A stretch of DNA of 64,000 nt from Parapristionchus giblindavisi (Eukaryota; Nematoda; Chromadorea; Rhabditida; Diplogasteridae), in NCBI GenBank assembly GCA_943737045.1, contig CALSFV010000054.1, forward strand, positions 62,001-126,000, written 5' to 3'. Below, piece by piece: positions 23,857 through 35,811 of this stretch (position 1 is its first letter; each line of letters starts with the position of its first letter). The notes below the pieces were generated by a model, which saw nothing but the letters and a program-made list of their open reading frames with translations, ran no database searches and was not told where the DNA came from. The position numbers and the translations under genes are program-made.

Positions 23857-25780
23857 TAGCAGCAAAGATAAGATATAAGATATGATTTTTTTTTATAATA
23901 ATTATTTTCCATAATAATTCTATTCCGACAGTTCTTTTGTTCACCAATAATCTGTTCCTCTTATTCATTCACACATTTTATTTGTTCTTTACTGTACCGT
24001 GTTTCCTTGTGAACGCATAAATATTATTATTATTATTATGATGAATAAGATAAGATAATCAATGGAATTTTTGTTTCTTGATGAGTAGTCATAAACATTG
24101 ATAACTCACGATTCAGATTTTGAGAATCGACAAAGATCATACAGAAATAAATTAAGGGGGATACGCAAAATTCGATCAAATCAACTGATTTTCTAAAATC
24201 ATTTCTCTAGTTTATTCTATTTCGACTGCATCTTTTAACGATATTTAGTGGTATTTGAATGAGGTTTTAGAAATATGTATGAAATGCTTTTGGTGAAGTT
24301 AAAATGGTGGAAAAGTTGTTTTTTGTTGACGAACTTTGAAATGCATTAATACTTTGTCAACAACAATGGTCAGGTTAATAAATAAAGTTTCACTTTATTT
24401 TGCAATCTTCTCCTAAGCGGGAATCGTTGAACGAAAAGAACAGGGCCTATGTTGTGCATATGGAATGATGATTCCAGTCCAAAATAGATTCGAATAATGA
24501 ATTAAATGAATCCTCTAAACGAATCGTCGATAGGGATATTCGCTGAAATAAGATATTTTTGCAAGATTTTAAATTGTAATGCAACAATAATAACATTTTT
24601 CAGAAACAATTTTAATATGTTTCTCAAGGACATTTAATTATGTTTATAACAAAGCATACCTTATATTCCTTTGTTGGATATTCGGCCGGTTGAAACATAA
24701 GCACATTACTTCAAGGTATTCTCCAGGAGGATGAACAACACTAATCATCTTCAGTCTAATAGCGAAATGTGTTCACTTTCATGTGGCAGCGATTATATCT
24801 CGTCCCCTTCGAACACCTAAACTCCTCCCATTTGAACCCACTCACATTGCGTTAATGGAAATGGTCACAGATGAACTGATTAGATGAGGGAGATCGTCCA
24901 GGACCTAGACTAAAATAGATTTTGAATCAACCAAAATAGAAATAGGTCACGAAGGATTCTAAAATAGTACTTCCGATGTTTAAAATACTTTGAATCTACG
25001 TCAAAAGATGGTCAGAAATCGAAAATACTGTTATGGATTCGCAAGAATGACGGAATATTTGGAACCCTAGCAATATCATAAAAGCAGGATGGAAACCGCA
25101 ACAATATCAAAGGACAAAGCCAGCGACAAAACCTCAACGGATTAAACTCAAATCTTGATGATCCTTGGTTTTGTTTATTATATACTACTCTTCCCAACTT
25201 GTATTTTGATCTTTAACTGCATAGCGTTAAATAATGCTAGTATGAATAATCATTGGCACTGATTATGGTTTTTTCTTTCACAATGTTTTCTGAACTTCGA
25301 AAGCGAAACGACTGACCGACTTAGCATGAACTGGCAATCATTGAAAATGGATCGAATTAGATTAATGTACTTTGATTTGTTCTTCATTACAGTATTGATT
25401 CCATGTAGGTAAAGATCAAAGATCAAAGTTGAGATTTGTAGTACTCCGATAAAGCGCAAGAACACTGGATCATCTTGTGGGGAATTACGGTATTGTCGCT
25501 TGACTTTCATGGCCTATTATAAATAAGGTAAATAAGAGTGGGGGCGACTCATCGTCTCCTCTAAATCTTACTACGAAGCCTTATAATCACGATTAGATAT
25601 TGTAAATCCTCTATCATCTTGTCAATTTAAAGCCCAGATATATTTCCTCAGTAACTGTAACTAGGCTCGTAGGCGTAGTTACGAGGTTTACATATCCATT
25701 TACTCAGCAGAATTGTACAAATTAATCGGTTAGGCTTTTCTAGTCTTACAGAAGGAGAACCTTGAGAATTCACGTATGAA
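23857..25780. other. Intergenic AT-rich region
   Basis: No supported gene. It contains an ATT microsatellite near 24012-24030 and one AAAGATC run near 25412-25428. Short open frames lack splice context or recognisable motifs. Confidence 0.5.
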
Positions 25781-25929
25781 TTGTTGTTCTCTACAGGGTG
25801 CGGCATAATTACGGAGACAAGACTTCCTGCATTTAGCAGCGGCTTTTGGGTGTTCCACCGGCGCTCTCGAAATCGTTTCATTAAAGCTCATCATTATGAG
25901 TATCTCGTATCTTATTTTGGCGATGATTG

Positions 25930-26265
25930 CTTTTCATTCAGTGAAATGGCATGTCGTAGTCTCTACCCCGCTTCCATTTTTCGTCTGTACCAACCCGGTG
26001 TCGCACTTTCGGAGACCACTAGGAGGCTCAAAGCGCATCGCTCGACCGTCCACAAAGTAATAAACTCTTCCCTGAGTACAATACTGTTTATGTTTACAAG
26101 GGATGAGGCACGAAAACTTCTGGCACCGCGAAGAGGGCCGTCAAGAACATCACAGATTAAATCCGGTACAGTGGCAAGATGAGCTGAAAGAATAAGACAA
26201 AGAAGCTGGGAGTATAGAATAGATCGGTCATATGAATCACCCGTGGCAAGCTGAACCTTCACCCA
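25930..26265 (+). pseudogene. Decayed Tc1/mariner-like transposase N-terminus
   Basis: Translation gives ASIFRLYQPGVALSETTRRL followed by KAHRSTVHKVI, the helix-turn-helix pattern at the start of nematode mariner/Tc1 transposases. The linker GPSRTSQIKSGTVAR (GRPRT-like) follows, then an in-frame stop near 26179-26182 with similar residues (AERIRQ) beyond it. No catalytic domain is present. The 51-bp-arm hairpin at 26268 follows almost immediately. Confidence 0.6.
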
Positions 26266-26267
26266 TA

Positions 26268-26378
26268 ATGCACTGTTACATTTACCTTACGTGCCTACGC
26301 CGTAACCCCCTCCGCCGCCTCGGACACGCGGCGGAGGGGGTTACGGCGTAGGCACGTAAGGTAAATGTAACAGTGCAT
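26268..26378. repeat. Perfect 51-bp-arm hairpin, GC-rich core
   Basis: Left arm 26268-26318 is the exact complement of right arm 26328-26378; the loop is 9 nt (CTCGGACAC). The arms include ACCCCCTCCGCCGC, strikingly GC-rich against the AT-rich surroundings. The absence of any mismatch implies recent origin or conversion. Confidence 0.95.
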
Positions 26379-26498
26379 AACGGATGAGAAAGGCCGACAT
26401 CCTTTCCGACCGGAATCCCCAAGTATTAGATTCGAGATGCTGAGAGCTTTGTTCGTGTAGCTGTGTGGTTCATTTGTAAGCGCTCTATCATTGGCTCT

Positions 26499-26527
26499 AT
26501 CATATCATATCATATCATATCATATCA
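26499..26527. repeat. (CATAT)n microsatellite
   Basis: About five tandem CATAT units. Confidence 0.85.
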
Positions 26528-28249
26528 CTATCGTCATATCACACTATAGCCAAAAGAACAACAGCAATGGAACTATGCGAACGCCGAATCGAATATTCAT
26601 TGTTCAACGAACTATTACGAATTGGTTTGTGCCTCGAAGTATCAAGGTGACAATTGGGCGACGAATACTGTTTATTAAACTTCTTTATCAGTATTCTCCC
26701 AGTGAAGCATGGTCACGTGGGTAATAATTAAATTATGGGTACTTTTCATTACAGAAAAGCTCGGTAGAGCTGCGCAATTGTGCGAGGCGCATTTGGCGCA
26801 CCAAGTTTTACAAAGGAAATGAAAATGTAAAGGGAGTTAGTTAGTCAGTGATAAAAATCTTGATGATACCATACATTAATTATCTGTCTGTCCCAGCGTC
26901 CGCTTTAAAGCACTAAAGCGGAGAAAACACAAAACAGAAATTATAATCGAGTTCGGTGCACGACGATAAAGTCAACAATATATGAAGTAGAATAAGAAAG
27001 TTACCAGAAATACAAATTGAAAAATCTTTTTCCACTTAGTTCTGCATCCTCTCACGCATCTCCCCCCACATTGTGTCTTGCGAGGAAGTACGAGAAAGTG
27101 TATAAGTGTTAGGGAATTTTTTTCTGGCAATTTTCTTTTTCCAACTTCCTCATTTAATCGATCAGTAGAACTGAACCAATATAACATTCAATTCAGACTC
27201 CCCTTTAGAGATGAGTTTGCCTCGCACATTTGTAAAAAAAAAAAGAATTCTAAAGTCCAATTTGTTCCCCGGTCTCTTTTTCTTTAATTAAAAATTAAAA
27301 ACTCGGGTATATGCACCACACACACATAAAATAAATGGTGTACGGTATGTAGAATAACTTTTGCTAACTTTCTATCTTTACAGTTTGTTCACGAAAATAT
27401 TCGCGGGAGTCCACCTTTAAAGGAGTGTGATCCATTTGACACCTCTCTCTAAATGTCAGCCACACTAGGATCATCCACACCCACTATTTCACTTGAATTA
27501 AGGAATCTTGAAAAAAGCCAAGAAGGTGTGTAGACGAATAGTGGTCATTTTACGGGAATTCGAAATGGGACCTTTACCTTTTTTCTTAAAAGAATAAGCG
27601 CCTGAGTGGACAATCGGATAGCTTGATTTGATGATAAATTCGGGGATCTTTATTGTAAATTACTACAAGATTTCAATTCATAGCTCATAATACGTGGTCC
27701 ACAGCAGTGTCAAATGTTTCTCCGTCACGGATCCGATCGTCCTGACCAAGTAAAACCCGTTATGCAAATAGCAAACTCTTGCTTTTTTTTTGCTTTTAAA
27801 AAAAAAACTTTTAAATTAAAAATTTTTTAAAAAATTTTCCTAAATTTTCTACCGTATTCTAGCTGTCTCTCTGTACTTTCCGGAATTTCGTACTTTTTTC
27901 GTGTCGCTGCTTTAGTTAAGGTTTCCAACTTGCATTAGCAAATAAAAAGTTTAAAAGTAAAGGATGGATTACATAATAATCCTAGTTCTTCTAAAAGTAG
28001 TGAGAAGTTGAGTATAGATTATAATAAATAATCATAGACCACAACAGCGAATAAATTCCTCCTCAATACAGTTGATAAGCTAAGAAAATTTAATTTGAAT
28101 GTGCACTGCTAAATCCAAAAAGAATTATGGCACAGCCTAATATATATTGTATTATAATAATTTTTCGAAATACCATTGCGAAAAAGTAGCCTAAACACGT
28201 TACCGTTCTATGTCATAGTTTCTATCAAAGAGAATAGAGTCAGTTACGG
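26528..28249. other. Intergenic AT-rich region
   Basis: No supported gene. TTTAAAGGAGTGTGATCC at about 27416-27433 is a remnant like the end of the small MITE at 5041. Confidence 0.5.
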
Positions 28250-28566
28250 TTCTTTAAAAAATAGTGGAAAACCGAAATCGGCGACTTTCCGCCCGTTACA
28301 AAACCCGAAAAGTCGAAAATGGAAACAATAAAATTTGAATTCTCGCGCACAAAGAGGTGCGGGATTTTCCGCCATCGATTTTTAGCAGTTAAAATGGACA
28401 TTCAACTTCCGAAAAATGCAATCTGCGGAAATTCGCTGTCGGAAAGTCGGTATTTGAATTCCCGCTACTCAAAATTTCGAGTTTCCATTTTCGACTTTCC
28501 GGGTACTTTTTTAACGGGTGGAAAGCCGCCGATTTCGGTTTTCCGCTACTTATTAACGACCCATAA
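28250..28566. mobile_element. MITE (TTAAAAAATAGTGGAAAACCG ends, first 20 bases shared), diverged copy
   Basis: Ends of type TTAAAAAATAGTGGAAAACC with long inverted arms including CGACTTTCCG; about 317 bp. It is a more diverged relative of the element at 37359-37709, sharing AAATCGGCGACTTTCC and AAAGAGGTGCGGGA. Confidence 0.75.
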
Positions 28567-29097
28567 GAGACAAATTTGAATATGTGAATAATGTAATTAA
28601 GTCATTGAAACTGTTGGAAAATTGTCACTTGGCAATATAGCAATTTTTTATTGTGTTGTAACTTATAAGACGGTATAAGAGGTTTCACCAGAACATTCTA
28701 CGGTCGCAGATTAAAACACGGTCTTCACAACTTTTTAATCCTAAATATCTTACGTGTCTAGATGTCTCTTACGTTCAAACTAGCCTAATATTTTCAACTG
28801 TAACGCAGGCGTATTTCGGTCTATTTCGTCGTAGGAAGGCATTTTCGGATATGAAGGCCTTTCAATGGAATTGAATATATACGATAGAGTATAAAGATTG
28901 AATGGGCGACTTCATCTAATTGTACACTTTTTCTGTACTGTACTCTTTGTACTCTTCATTTTTTTCTATATTCTTTCTATATGTGTTAAAATATGTTTAT
29001 ATCTGATATAAATATGAAATGGCAATCATTTTTTTAAATTCAGAAGTGAATTCATTGATAAAAGATATAATTGCTACTGAAGTTCTACTGCTACTGA

Positions 29098-29167
29098 AGA
29101 GTCTTCCTCGATTTGAGGCAGGAGAGAGAATGAAGAGACCGGATGATTGTCCCGAATTAGTGTGGGT
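29098..29167 (+). pseudogene. Isolated exon fragment of a receptor tyrosine kinase
   Basis: Encodes LPRFEAGERMKRPDDCPELV, nearly the same as [20 protein letters not shown] in exon 21 (51727-51788) of the intact receptor kinase. Similarity continues into the following intron (TCACTTTTTGTTGCTTT). No neighbouring kinase exons were found here. A further match, ATAGATGATCAGATGGTCTA, joins 29290 with 53488. It is a relic of a duplicated receptor-kinase locus. Confidence 0.8.
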
Positions 29168-29539
29168 TGTTAGTCACTTTTTGTTGCTTTATTTCACAAC
29201 AAAAGAAAAGGCTAGAAGTTAAAATTTCGTTTTTTCTCTCCATCGTTATGTTATACGTAAAAATAAAATGAATACTGGATCATCATGGAATAGATGATCA
29301 GATGGTCTATCATTATGAGCCAGAATGCACAAAGTAACGATAGATAATTTTCAAATTTGGACAGTTTGGCGACTTTCAGCTTGGGAAAATACTTATTTTA
29401 TTCAGAATTTTTAGCTCTGTCATGGAGTATATCACACGATAGGCATCGTTGTAATTTTTGTGTCTCATAAGCTGTTTTAATCTTGTCAGAGTGAAAGCTA
29501 CTTTCGTACTACTTTTAATGTGGCCGCGATAAAATATTT

Positions 29540-31206
29540 CTGTTCGAAGCGATCTGAGATTTAAGAGCAAAAAATTCTGAATAAGACTCATTTCAGTTCA
29601 CGACGATCTGTAATCTTTTATAGCGGCCATAGTGACCGAAGTACAAAAGTAACTTTCGCTCTGATATGGACAAATTGATTTATCACATGTCAAAATGGCA
29701 ACGATACATGTCGTATCATATACCGTTTGAAAGAGCAAAAAATTCTCAATAAAATTACTGCTTCGTATGTGGAACAGTGGCCACTCGTGCCAAAGTACAA
29801 AATTATCTTTGTGTTCTCGGTGCATTTTTAGCTATTAAACAATTCATGACGAGAAAAAATGGTTGTAGTGTCACATGTGATAGAGCGAAAAATTCTGAAT
29901 AAGATAGATCTCAGATCACCACGACCCATAAGCTGTCACACCTGTTACATTAACCGAAGTGTACATTTTGGCTGTAAATAATTCATGACAAGATAGATAT
30001 TCAGCAACACCCATGGTGTTATATTTGAAAGTGCAAAAAATTCTGAATAAGATAGATCTCAGTTCACCACGACCCATAAGCTGTCACACCTGTTACATTA
30101 ACCGAAGTGTACATTTTGGCTGTAAATAATTCATGACAAGATAGATATTCAGCAACACCCATGGTGTTATATTTGAAAGTGCAAAAAATTCTGAATAAGA
30201 TAGATCTCAGTTCACCACGACCCATAAGCTGTCACACCTGTTACATTAACCGAAGTGTACATTTTGGCTGTAAATAATTCATGACAAGATAGATATTCAG
30301 CAACACCCATGGTGTTATATTTGAAAGTGCAAAAAATTCTGAATAAGATAGATCTCAGTTCACCACGACCCATAAGCTGTCACACCTGTTACATTAACCG
30401 AAGTGTACATTTTGGCTGTAAATAATTCATGACAAGATAGATATTCAGCAACACCCATGGTGTTATATTTGAAAGTGCAAAAAATTCTGAATAAGATAGA
30501 TCTCAGTTCACCACGACCCATAAGCTGTCACACCTGTTACATTAACCGAAGTGTACATTTAGGCTGTAAATAATTCATGACAAGATAGATATTCAGCAAC
30601 ACCCATGGTGTTATATTTGAAAGTGCAAAAAATTCTGAATAAGATAGATCTCAGTTCACCACGACCCATAAGCTGTCACACCTGTTACATTAACCGAAGT
30701 GTACATTTAGGCTGTAAATAATTCATGACAAGATAGATATTCAGCAACACCCATGGTGTTATATTTGAAAGTGCAAAAAATTCTGAATAAGATAGATCTC
30801 AGTTCACCACGACCCATAAGCTGTCACACCTGTTACATTAACCGAAGTGTACATTTAGGCTGTAAATAATTCATGACAAGATAGATATTCAGCAACACCC
30901 ATGGTGTTATATTTGAAAGTGCAAAAAATTCTGAATAAGATAGATCTCAGTTCACCACGACCCATAAGCTGTCACACCTGTTACATTAACCGAAGTGTAC
31001 ATTTAGGCTGTAAATAATTCATGACAAGATAGATATTCAGCAACACCCATGGTGTTATATTTGAAAGTGCAAAAAATTCTGAATAAGATAGATCTCAGTT
31101 CACCACGACCCATAAGCTGTCACACCTGCTACATTGACAGAAGTGTATATTTTGGCTGTAAATAATTCATGACAAGATAGATTTTCAGCAACACCCATGG
31201 TGTTAT
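29540..31206. repeat. 148-bp satellite array (left block)
   Basis: Nine monomers at exact 148-bp spacing: the word AGCTGTC recurs at 29931, 30079, 30227, 30375, 30523, 30671, 30819, 30967 and 31115. Central monomers are virtually identical; a TTTTGG to TTTAGG change is shared by units from about 30560 to 31010, a sign of recent block amplification. Degenerate monomers extend left to about 29540, and a flipped fragment (TTATTCAGAATTTTTAG) lies at 29397. Each monomer holds AAAAATTCTGAATAAGATAG and GCAACACCCATGGTGTTAT. No protein is encoded. Confidence 0.95.
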
Positions 31207-33056
31207 GAGAGCATGTCTGAGGGAATTGACATTCTGACCGGGGGTGGTGACATAGCGAAAAATAAATTTTTCTGTTTGATGTGGAATAAAATAGTGCATT
31301 ACCAGGCGACCTCAGCCACACATATGAGAAAGTGTGATTTTGTGTCTGAAGGTTACTGTAAGAGAAAATGTTCATATGGCCGAAAAAAATATTTCGGTTC
31401 CCAAGCATCCGATCGACTCGGGAGTGGTACCAATAGATTCCTCGTGTGAATACAAGCAACTTTTACTTCGATCACGTTTTAACCAGGACTTCGAAGAATC
31501 GAGTTATTACGAAAATAAACTTTTGAACGTTAATCACTATGCGACGGTTCTCTAGAAGGAAGAAATTAAATTTGCTTAAATCGTTCTACATTTAATAACC
31601 TGCCTTATATTTAAATATGAAGGTAAACAAACCTGGTCAAATTTGGTTACGAAAGCAAAATATGACAGCAACTCGGTAAAAAAGTCACTTCGCGATCCTT
31701 AGTGCGCTTGTCATACTGTAGACAACTGTCTTTTTTCACGGCTCTGTGCTTGGACTCCCCCTACTTGTTTAATTTATTCTGTTTTTACATGTTTTTTACA
31801 AAAAAAAATAAAACACACAATAGGGTGGGGGGCGTTTAAACACAGAATAAATTGAGCAAGAATAAATCAATTAATGGGGCCGGGTATAGAGCCATGAATA
31901 AGGCAATATAGCAGGGCACTAATTGCTATAGAACCTTTTAAAGAATGAAAAAAAATTAAATATGCTTAAATCGCTCTACATGTAATACCAAACCTTATAT
32001 TAAAATATGAAGACTAACAAACGAGGTCACGTTTGTATTTGAACGCAAAATATGACAGTGACTCAGTCTACTCAGTCAAGACTACTTCACGAAATTATTT
32101 TGGTGCCATGTCGCTCGGGTGTTGAAATCCATCCATGCTCATGGATACAAGTATAATCATGCATGATTCGGCATTAAATGCATGATCATACATGGGATAT
32201 CCACGATTCGACATCATACATGGATTCTTCGTGATCATTTATGGATTTTCCGCGATCTTGCATGTAGTCTCAAAATCCATGCATGATCACGGATAACCCA
32301 TGCATGATACGAGTATTTTTCATGCTAGATCATGTCATTAATTACACGAATTTTACTTGAATCATGCATGGATTCAAACCAGAGCAGATTGTCTTATTCA
32401 CAGCTCTATACCCGGCCCCATTACTTGGTTTATTCTGTTTTTAAATGTTTTCCCCCTATTGTGTGTTTTTAATTTTAAGCAAAAAACATGTAATAACAAA
32501 ATCAATTAAACCTATAGGGGGAGTCCGGGCATAGAGCCGTGAAAAGAGACAGGTGTCTACAGTAGCGCACTAAGGATCGTGAAGTGACTTTTTTACCGAG
32601 TCGCTGTCATATTTTGCTTTCGTAACCAAATTTGACCAGGTTTATTTGCCTTCATATTTAAATATAAGGCAGGTTATTAAATGTAGAACGATTTAAGCAA
32701 ATTTAATTTCTTCCTTCTAGATAACCGTCGCATAGTAATTAACGTTCAAAAGTTTATTTTCGTAATAACTCGATTCTTCGAAGTCCTGGTTAAAACGTGA
32801 TCGAAGTAAAAGTTGCTTGTATTCACACGAGGAATCGATTGGTACCACTCCCGAGTCGATCGGATGCTTGGGAACCGAAATAATTTTTTCGGCCAAATGA
32901 ACATTTTCTCTTACAGTAACCTTCAGACGCAAAATCAAACTTTCTCATATGTGTGGCTGAGGTCGCCTGGTAATGCACTATTTTATTCCACATCAAACAT
33001 AAAAATTTATTTTTCGCTATGTCACCTCATATGTGAGTTCCCTCAGACAGGCTCTC
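31207..33056. mobile_element. Palindromic transposon inserted in the satellite, TTAT target duplication
   Basis: 1850 bp, flanked by TTAT on both sides (31203-31206 and 33057-33060), which restores the satellite consensus GGTGTTATATATC when the element is removed. Left end GAGAGCATGTCTGAGGGAA; right end is the inverted GAGAGCCTGTCTGAGGGAA. Arms of about 620 bp (31207-31830 and 32500-33056) are near-complementary. Each arm contains a related 73-codon open frame (31334-31555 plus; 32717-32938 minus) of unknown meaning. The centre has a second inverted pair (GGGCCGGGTATAGAGC and its complement) and a CATGCATG-rich stretch at 32140-32370. No transposase recognised. Confidence 0.85.
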
Positions 33057-34742
33057 TTATATATCATTTGAAAGAGCAAAAAATTCTGAATAAGATAGAT
33101 CTCAGTTCACCACGACCCATAAGCTGTCACACCTGTTACATTAACCGAAGTGTACATTTAGGCTGTAAATAATTCATGACAAGATATATTTTCAGCAACA
33201 CCTATGGTGTTATATATCATTTGAAAGAGCAAAAAATTCTGAATAAGATAGATCTCAGTTCACCACGACCCATAAGCTGTCTCACCTGCTACATTAACCG
33301 AAGTGTACATTTTGGCTGTAAATAATTCATGACAAGATAGATTTTCAGCAACACCCATGGTGTTATATATCATTTGAAAGAGCGAAAAATTTTGAATAAG
33401 ATAGATCTCAGTTCACCACGACCCATAAGCTGTCACACCTGCTACATTAACCGAAGTGTACATTTTGGCTCAAAATTATTCATGACAAGATAGATTTTCA
33501 GCAACACCCATGGTGTTATATATCATTTGAAAGAGCGAAAAATTTTGAATAAGATAGATCTCAGTTCACCACGACCCATAAGCTGTCACACCTGCTACAT
33601 TAACCGAAGTGTACATTTTGGCTCAAAATAATTCATGACAAGATATATTTTCAGAAACACCCATGATGTTATATATCATTTGAAAGTGCAAAAATTCTGA
33701 ATAAGATAGATCTCAGTTCACCACGACCCATAAGCTGTCTCACCTGCTACATTAACCGAAGTGTACATTTTGGCTGTAAATAATTCATGACAAGATATAT
33801 TTTCAGAAACACCCATGATGTTATATATCATTTGAAAGTGCAAAAATTCTGAATAAGATAGATCTCAGTTCACCACGACCCATAAGCTGTCTCACCTGCT
33901 ACATTAACCGAAGTGTACATTTTGGCTCAAAATAATTCATGACAAGATATATTTTCAGCCAACACCCATGATGTTATATATCATTTGAAAGTGCAAAAAA
34001 TTCTGAATAAGATAGATCTCAGTTCACCACGACCCATAAGCTGTCACACCTGCTACATTAACCGAAGTGTACATTTTGGCTGTAAATGATTCATGACAAG
34101 ATAGATTTTCAGCAACACCCATGGTGTTATATATCATTTGAAAGAGCGAAAAATTTTGAATAAGATAGATCTCAGTTCACCACGACCCATAAGCTGTCAC
34201 ACCTGCTACATTAACCGAAGTGTACATTTTGGCTCAAAATAATTCATGACAAGATATAATTTCAGCCAACACCCATGATGTTATATATCATTTGAAAGTG
34301 CAAAAAATTCTGAATAAGATAGATCTCAGTTCACCACGACCCATAAGCTGTCACACCTGCTACATTAACCGAAGTGTACATTTTGGCTGTAAATGATTCA
34401 TGACAAGATAGATTTTCAGCAACACCCATGGTGTTATATATCATTTGAAAGAGCGAAAAATTCTGAATAAGATAGATCTCAGTTCACCACGACCCATAAG
34501 CTGTCACACCTGCTACATTAACCGAAGTGTACATTTTGGCTGTAAATTATTCATGACAAGATAGATTTTCAGAAACACCCATGGTGTTATATATCATTTG
34601 AAAGAGCGAAAATTTCTGAATAAGATAGATCTCAGTTCACGTCGATCCATAAGCTTGCACACCTGCTACATTAACCGAAGTGTACATTTTGGCTGTAAAT
34701 TATTCATGACAAGATAGATTTTCAGCAACACCCATGGTGTTA
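33057..34742. repeat. 153-bp satellite array (right block)
   Basis: About eleven monomers in the same orientation as the left block but mostly spaced 153 bp (for example 33123, 33276, 33429, 33582). The 5 extra bases are in TTATATATCATTTGAAAG, which is TTATATTTGAAAG on the left. Monomers are more varied than on the left, with several subtypes (GCAAAAA/GCGAAAA; GGCTGTAAAT/GGCTCAAAAT) in mixed order. Confidence 0.95.
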
Positions 34743-34974
34743 ACTTGGAATCTGTTTGAACCGGCTGAGTTCCGCCAAACGTCCGGTAGTTTAGTTGTAC
34801 CCCAAACCCGTCTGGGGTACGCCGAACTCTCTAATACTACTATATAAGCCCCATCGGCAGTATGGAGGGAAGTTGAAAGTTCGAAGAAAAGTTCACATCT
34901 TTCTTCGCAAGTTTGGTGCGATCTTTCCTTCGAAGTTTCTCGCGAACTTTGATAGATTGCACGGACCCCTGATT
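34743..34974. other. Spacer between satellite and inverted repeat
   Basis: A small hairpin GTACCCCA...TGGGGTAC lies at 34798-34821. Nothing else was seen. Confidence 0.4.
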
Positions 34975-35290
34975 TTTTCAGTCGACCGATGAGCCCCGTT
35001 CATGGTTGAAAATGGAAGATGTCGAAACCAAATACTAGTTGCCATTATATGATCCACGTTTTACCTTTCTGGATACCGTAACCCGAACTACCGTAATCGA
35101 ACAGGGATTTCGCTATAATATTGTATGGTACGGTAGCTAGATTACGGTAGTTCGGGTTACGGTATCCAGAAAGATAAAGGTTAGCTCATTATTGACATAA
35201 TGGCATATAGTATTTGGTCTCGGAGCATCATGAATTTTTCGACTTCAGCCATTTTCAACCATGAACCCCGGTCGACTGAGGAAAAAACAG
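34975..35290. repeat. Inverted repeat with GATTACGGTAGTTCGG core
   Basis: Outer arms carry GTCGACCG...CATGGTTGAAAATGG and its inverted partner; inner arms carry CTGGATACCGTAACCCGAAC and its complement around 35063-35180. MITE-like, non-coding. Confidence 0.75.
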
Positions 35291-35811
35291 TTCCTGGCGG
35301 TTACGGTAGCATAATACCGTACACTCCTACTGATAATAATGATACAACTTTTATTGCCATAAGCCATCTCCCAACAGATTTATGATCCGTTGCCGAAACG
35401 GGTACCCCCCCCATATTTCTGCGTATAGCAACGGTAGCAAGGCAATTATGCAAGTACATTATATACGCACAATATGAGCAAAATTCGTGTGTGTATCCGA
35501 AACGTTCAATGAAAAATATAAAAATGAAGAGGCCTTTCAATTCTCATATCCGAGTAAATTATGAGCATGAGAGGATCAAGGTTGGAGAGCGTGAATTAAT
35601 TTCCAAAGCTGGAGCAGCAAGCACTTTCTCCGTTAAGCCAGGTTCCGCCACTCCTGAGTAAAGATCACAGAGAAAGTCATTGTAGTCCAACGAATATTAT
35701 TTTTTGTACCTACCTAGAGAAAAGTAAAGCATGTTTTTTCAATGTTGATATATAACACGGATCTCATGTAGACGATTTCCCGCCCCCACTTTTCGTTAGT
35801 TTCAATCCGTA

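Noticed and set aside
29872..34742. CRISPR-like array
   Set aside because: The 148/153-bp units are repeated in full without unique spacers, and the region is eukaryotic. It is satellite DNA.
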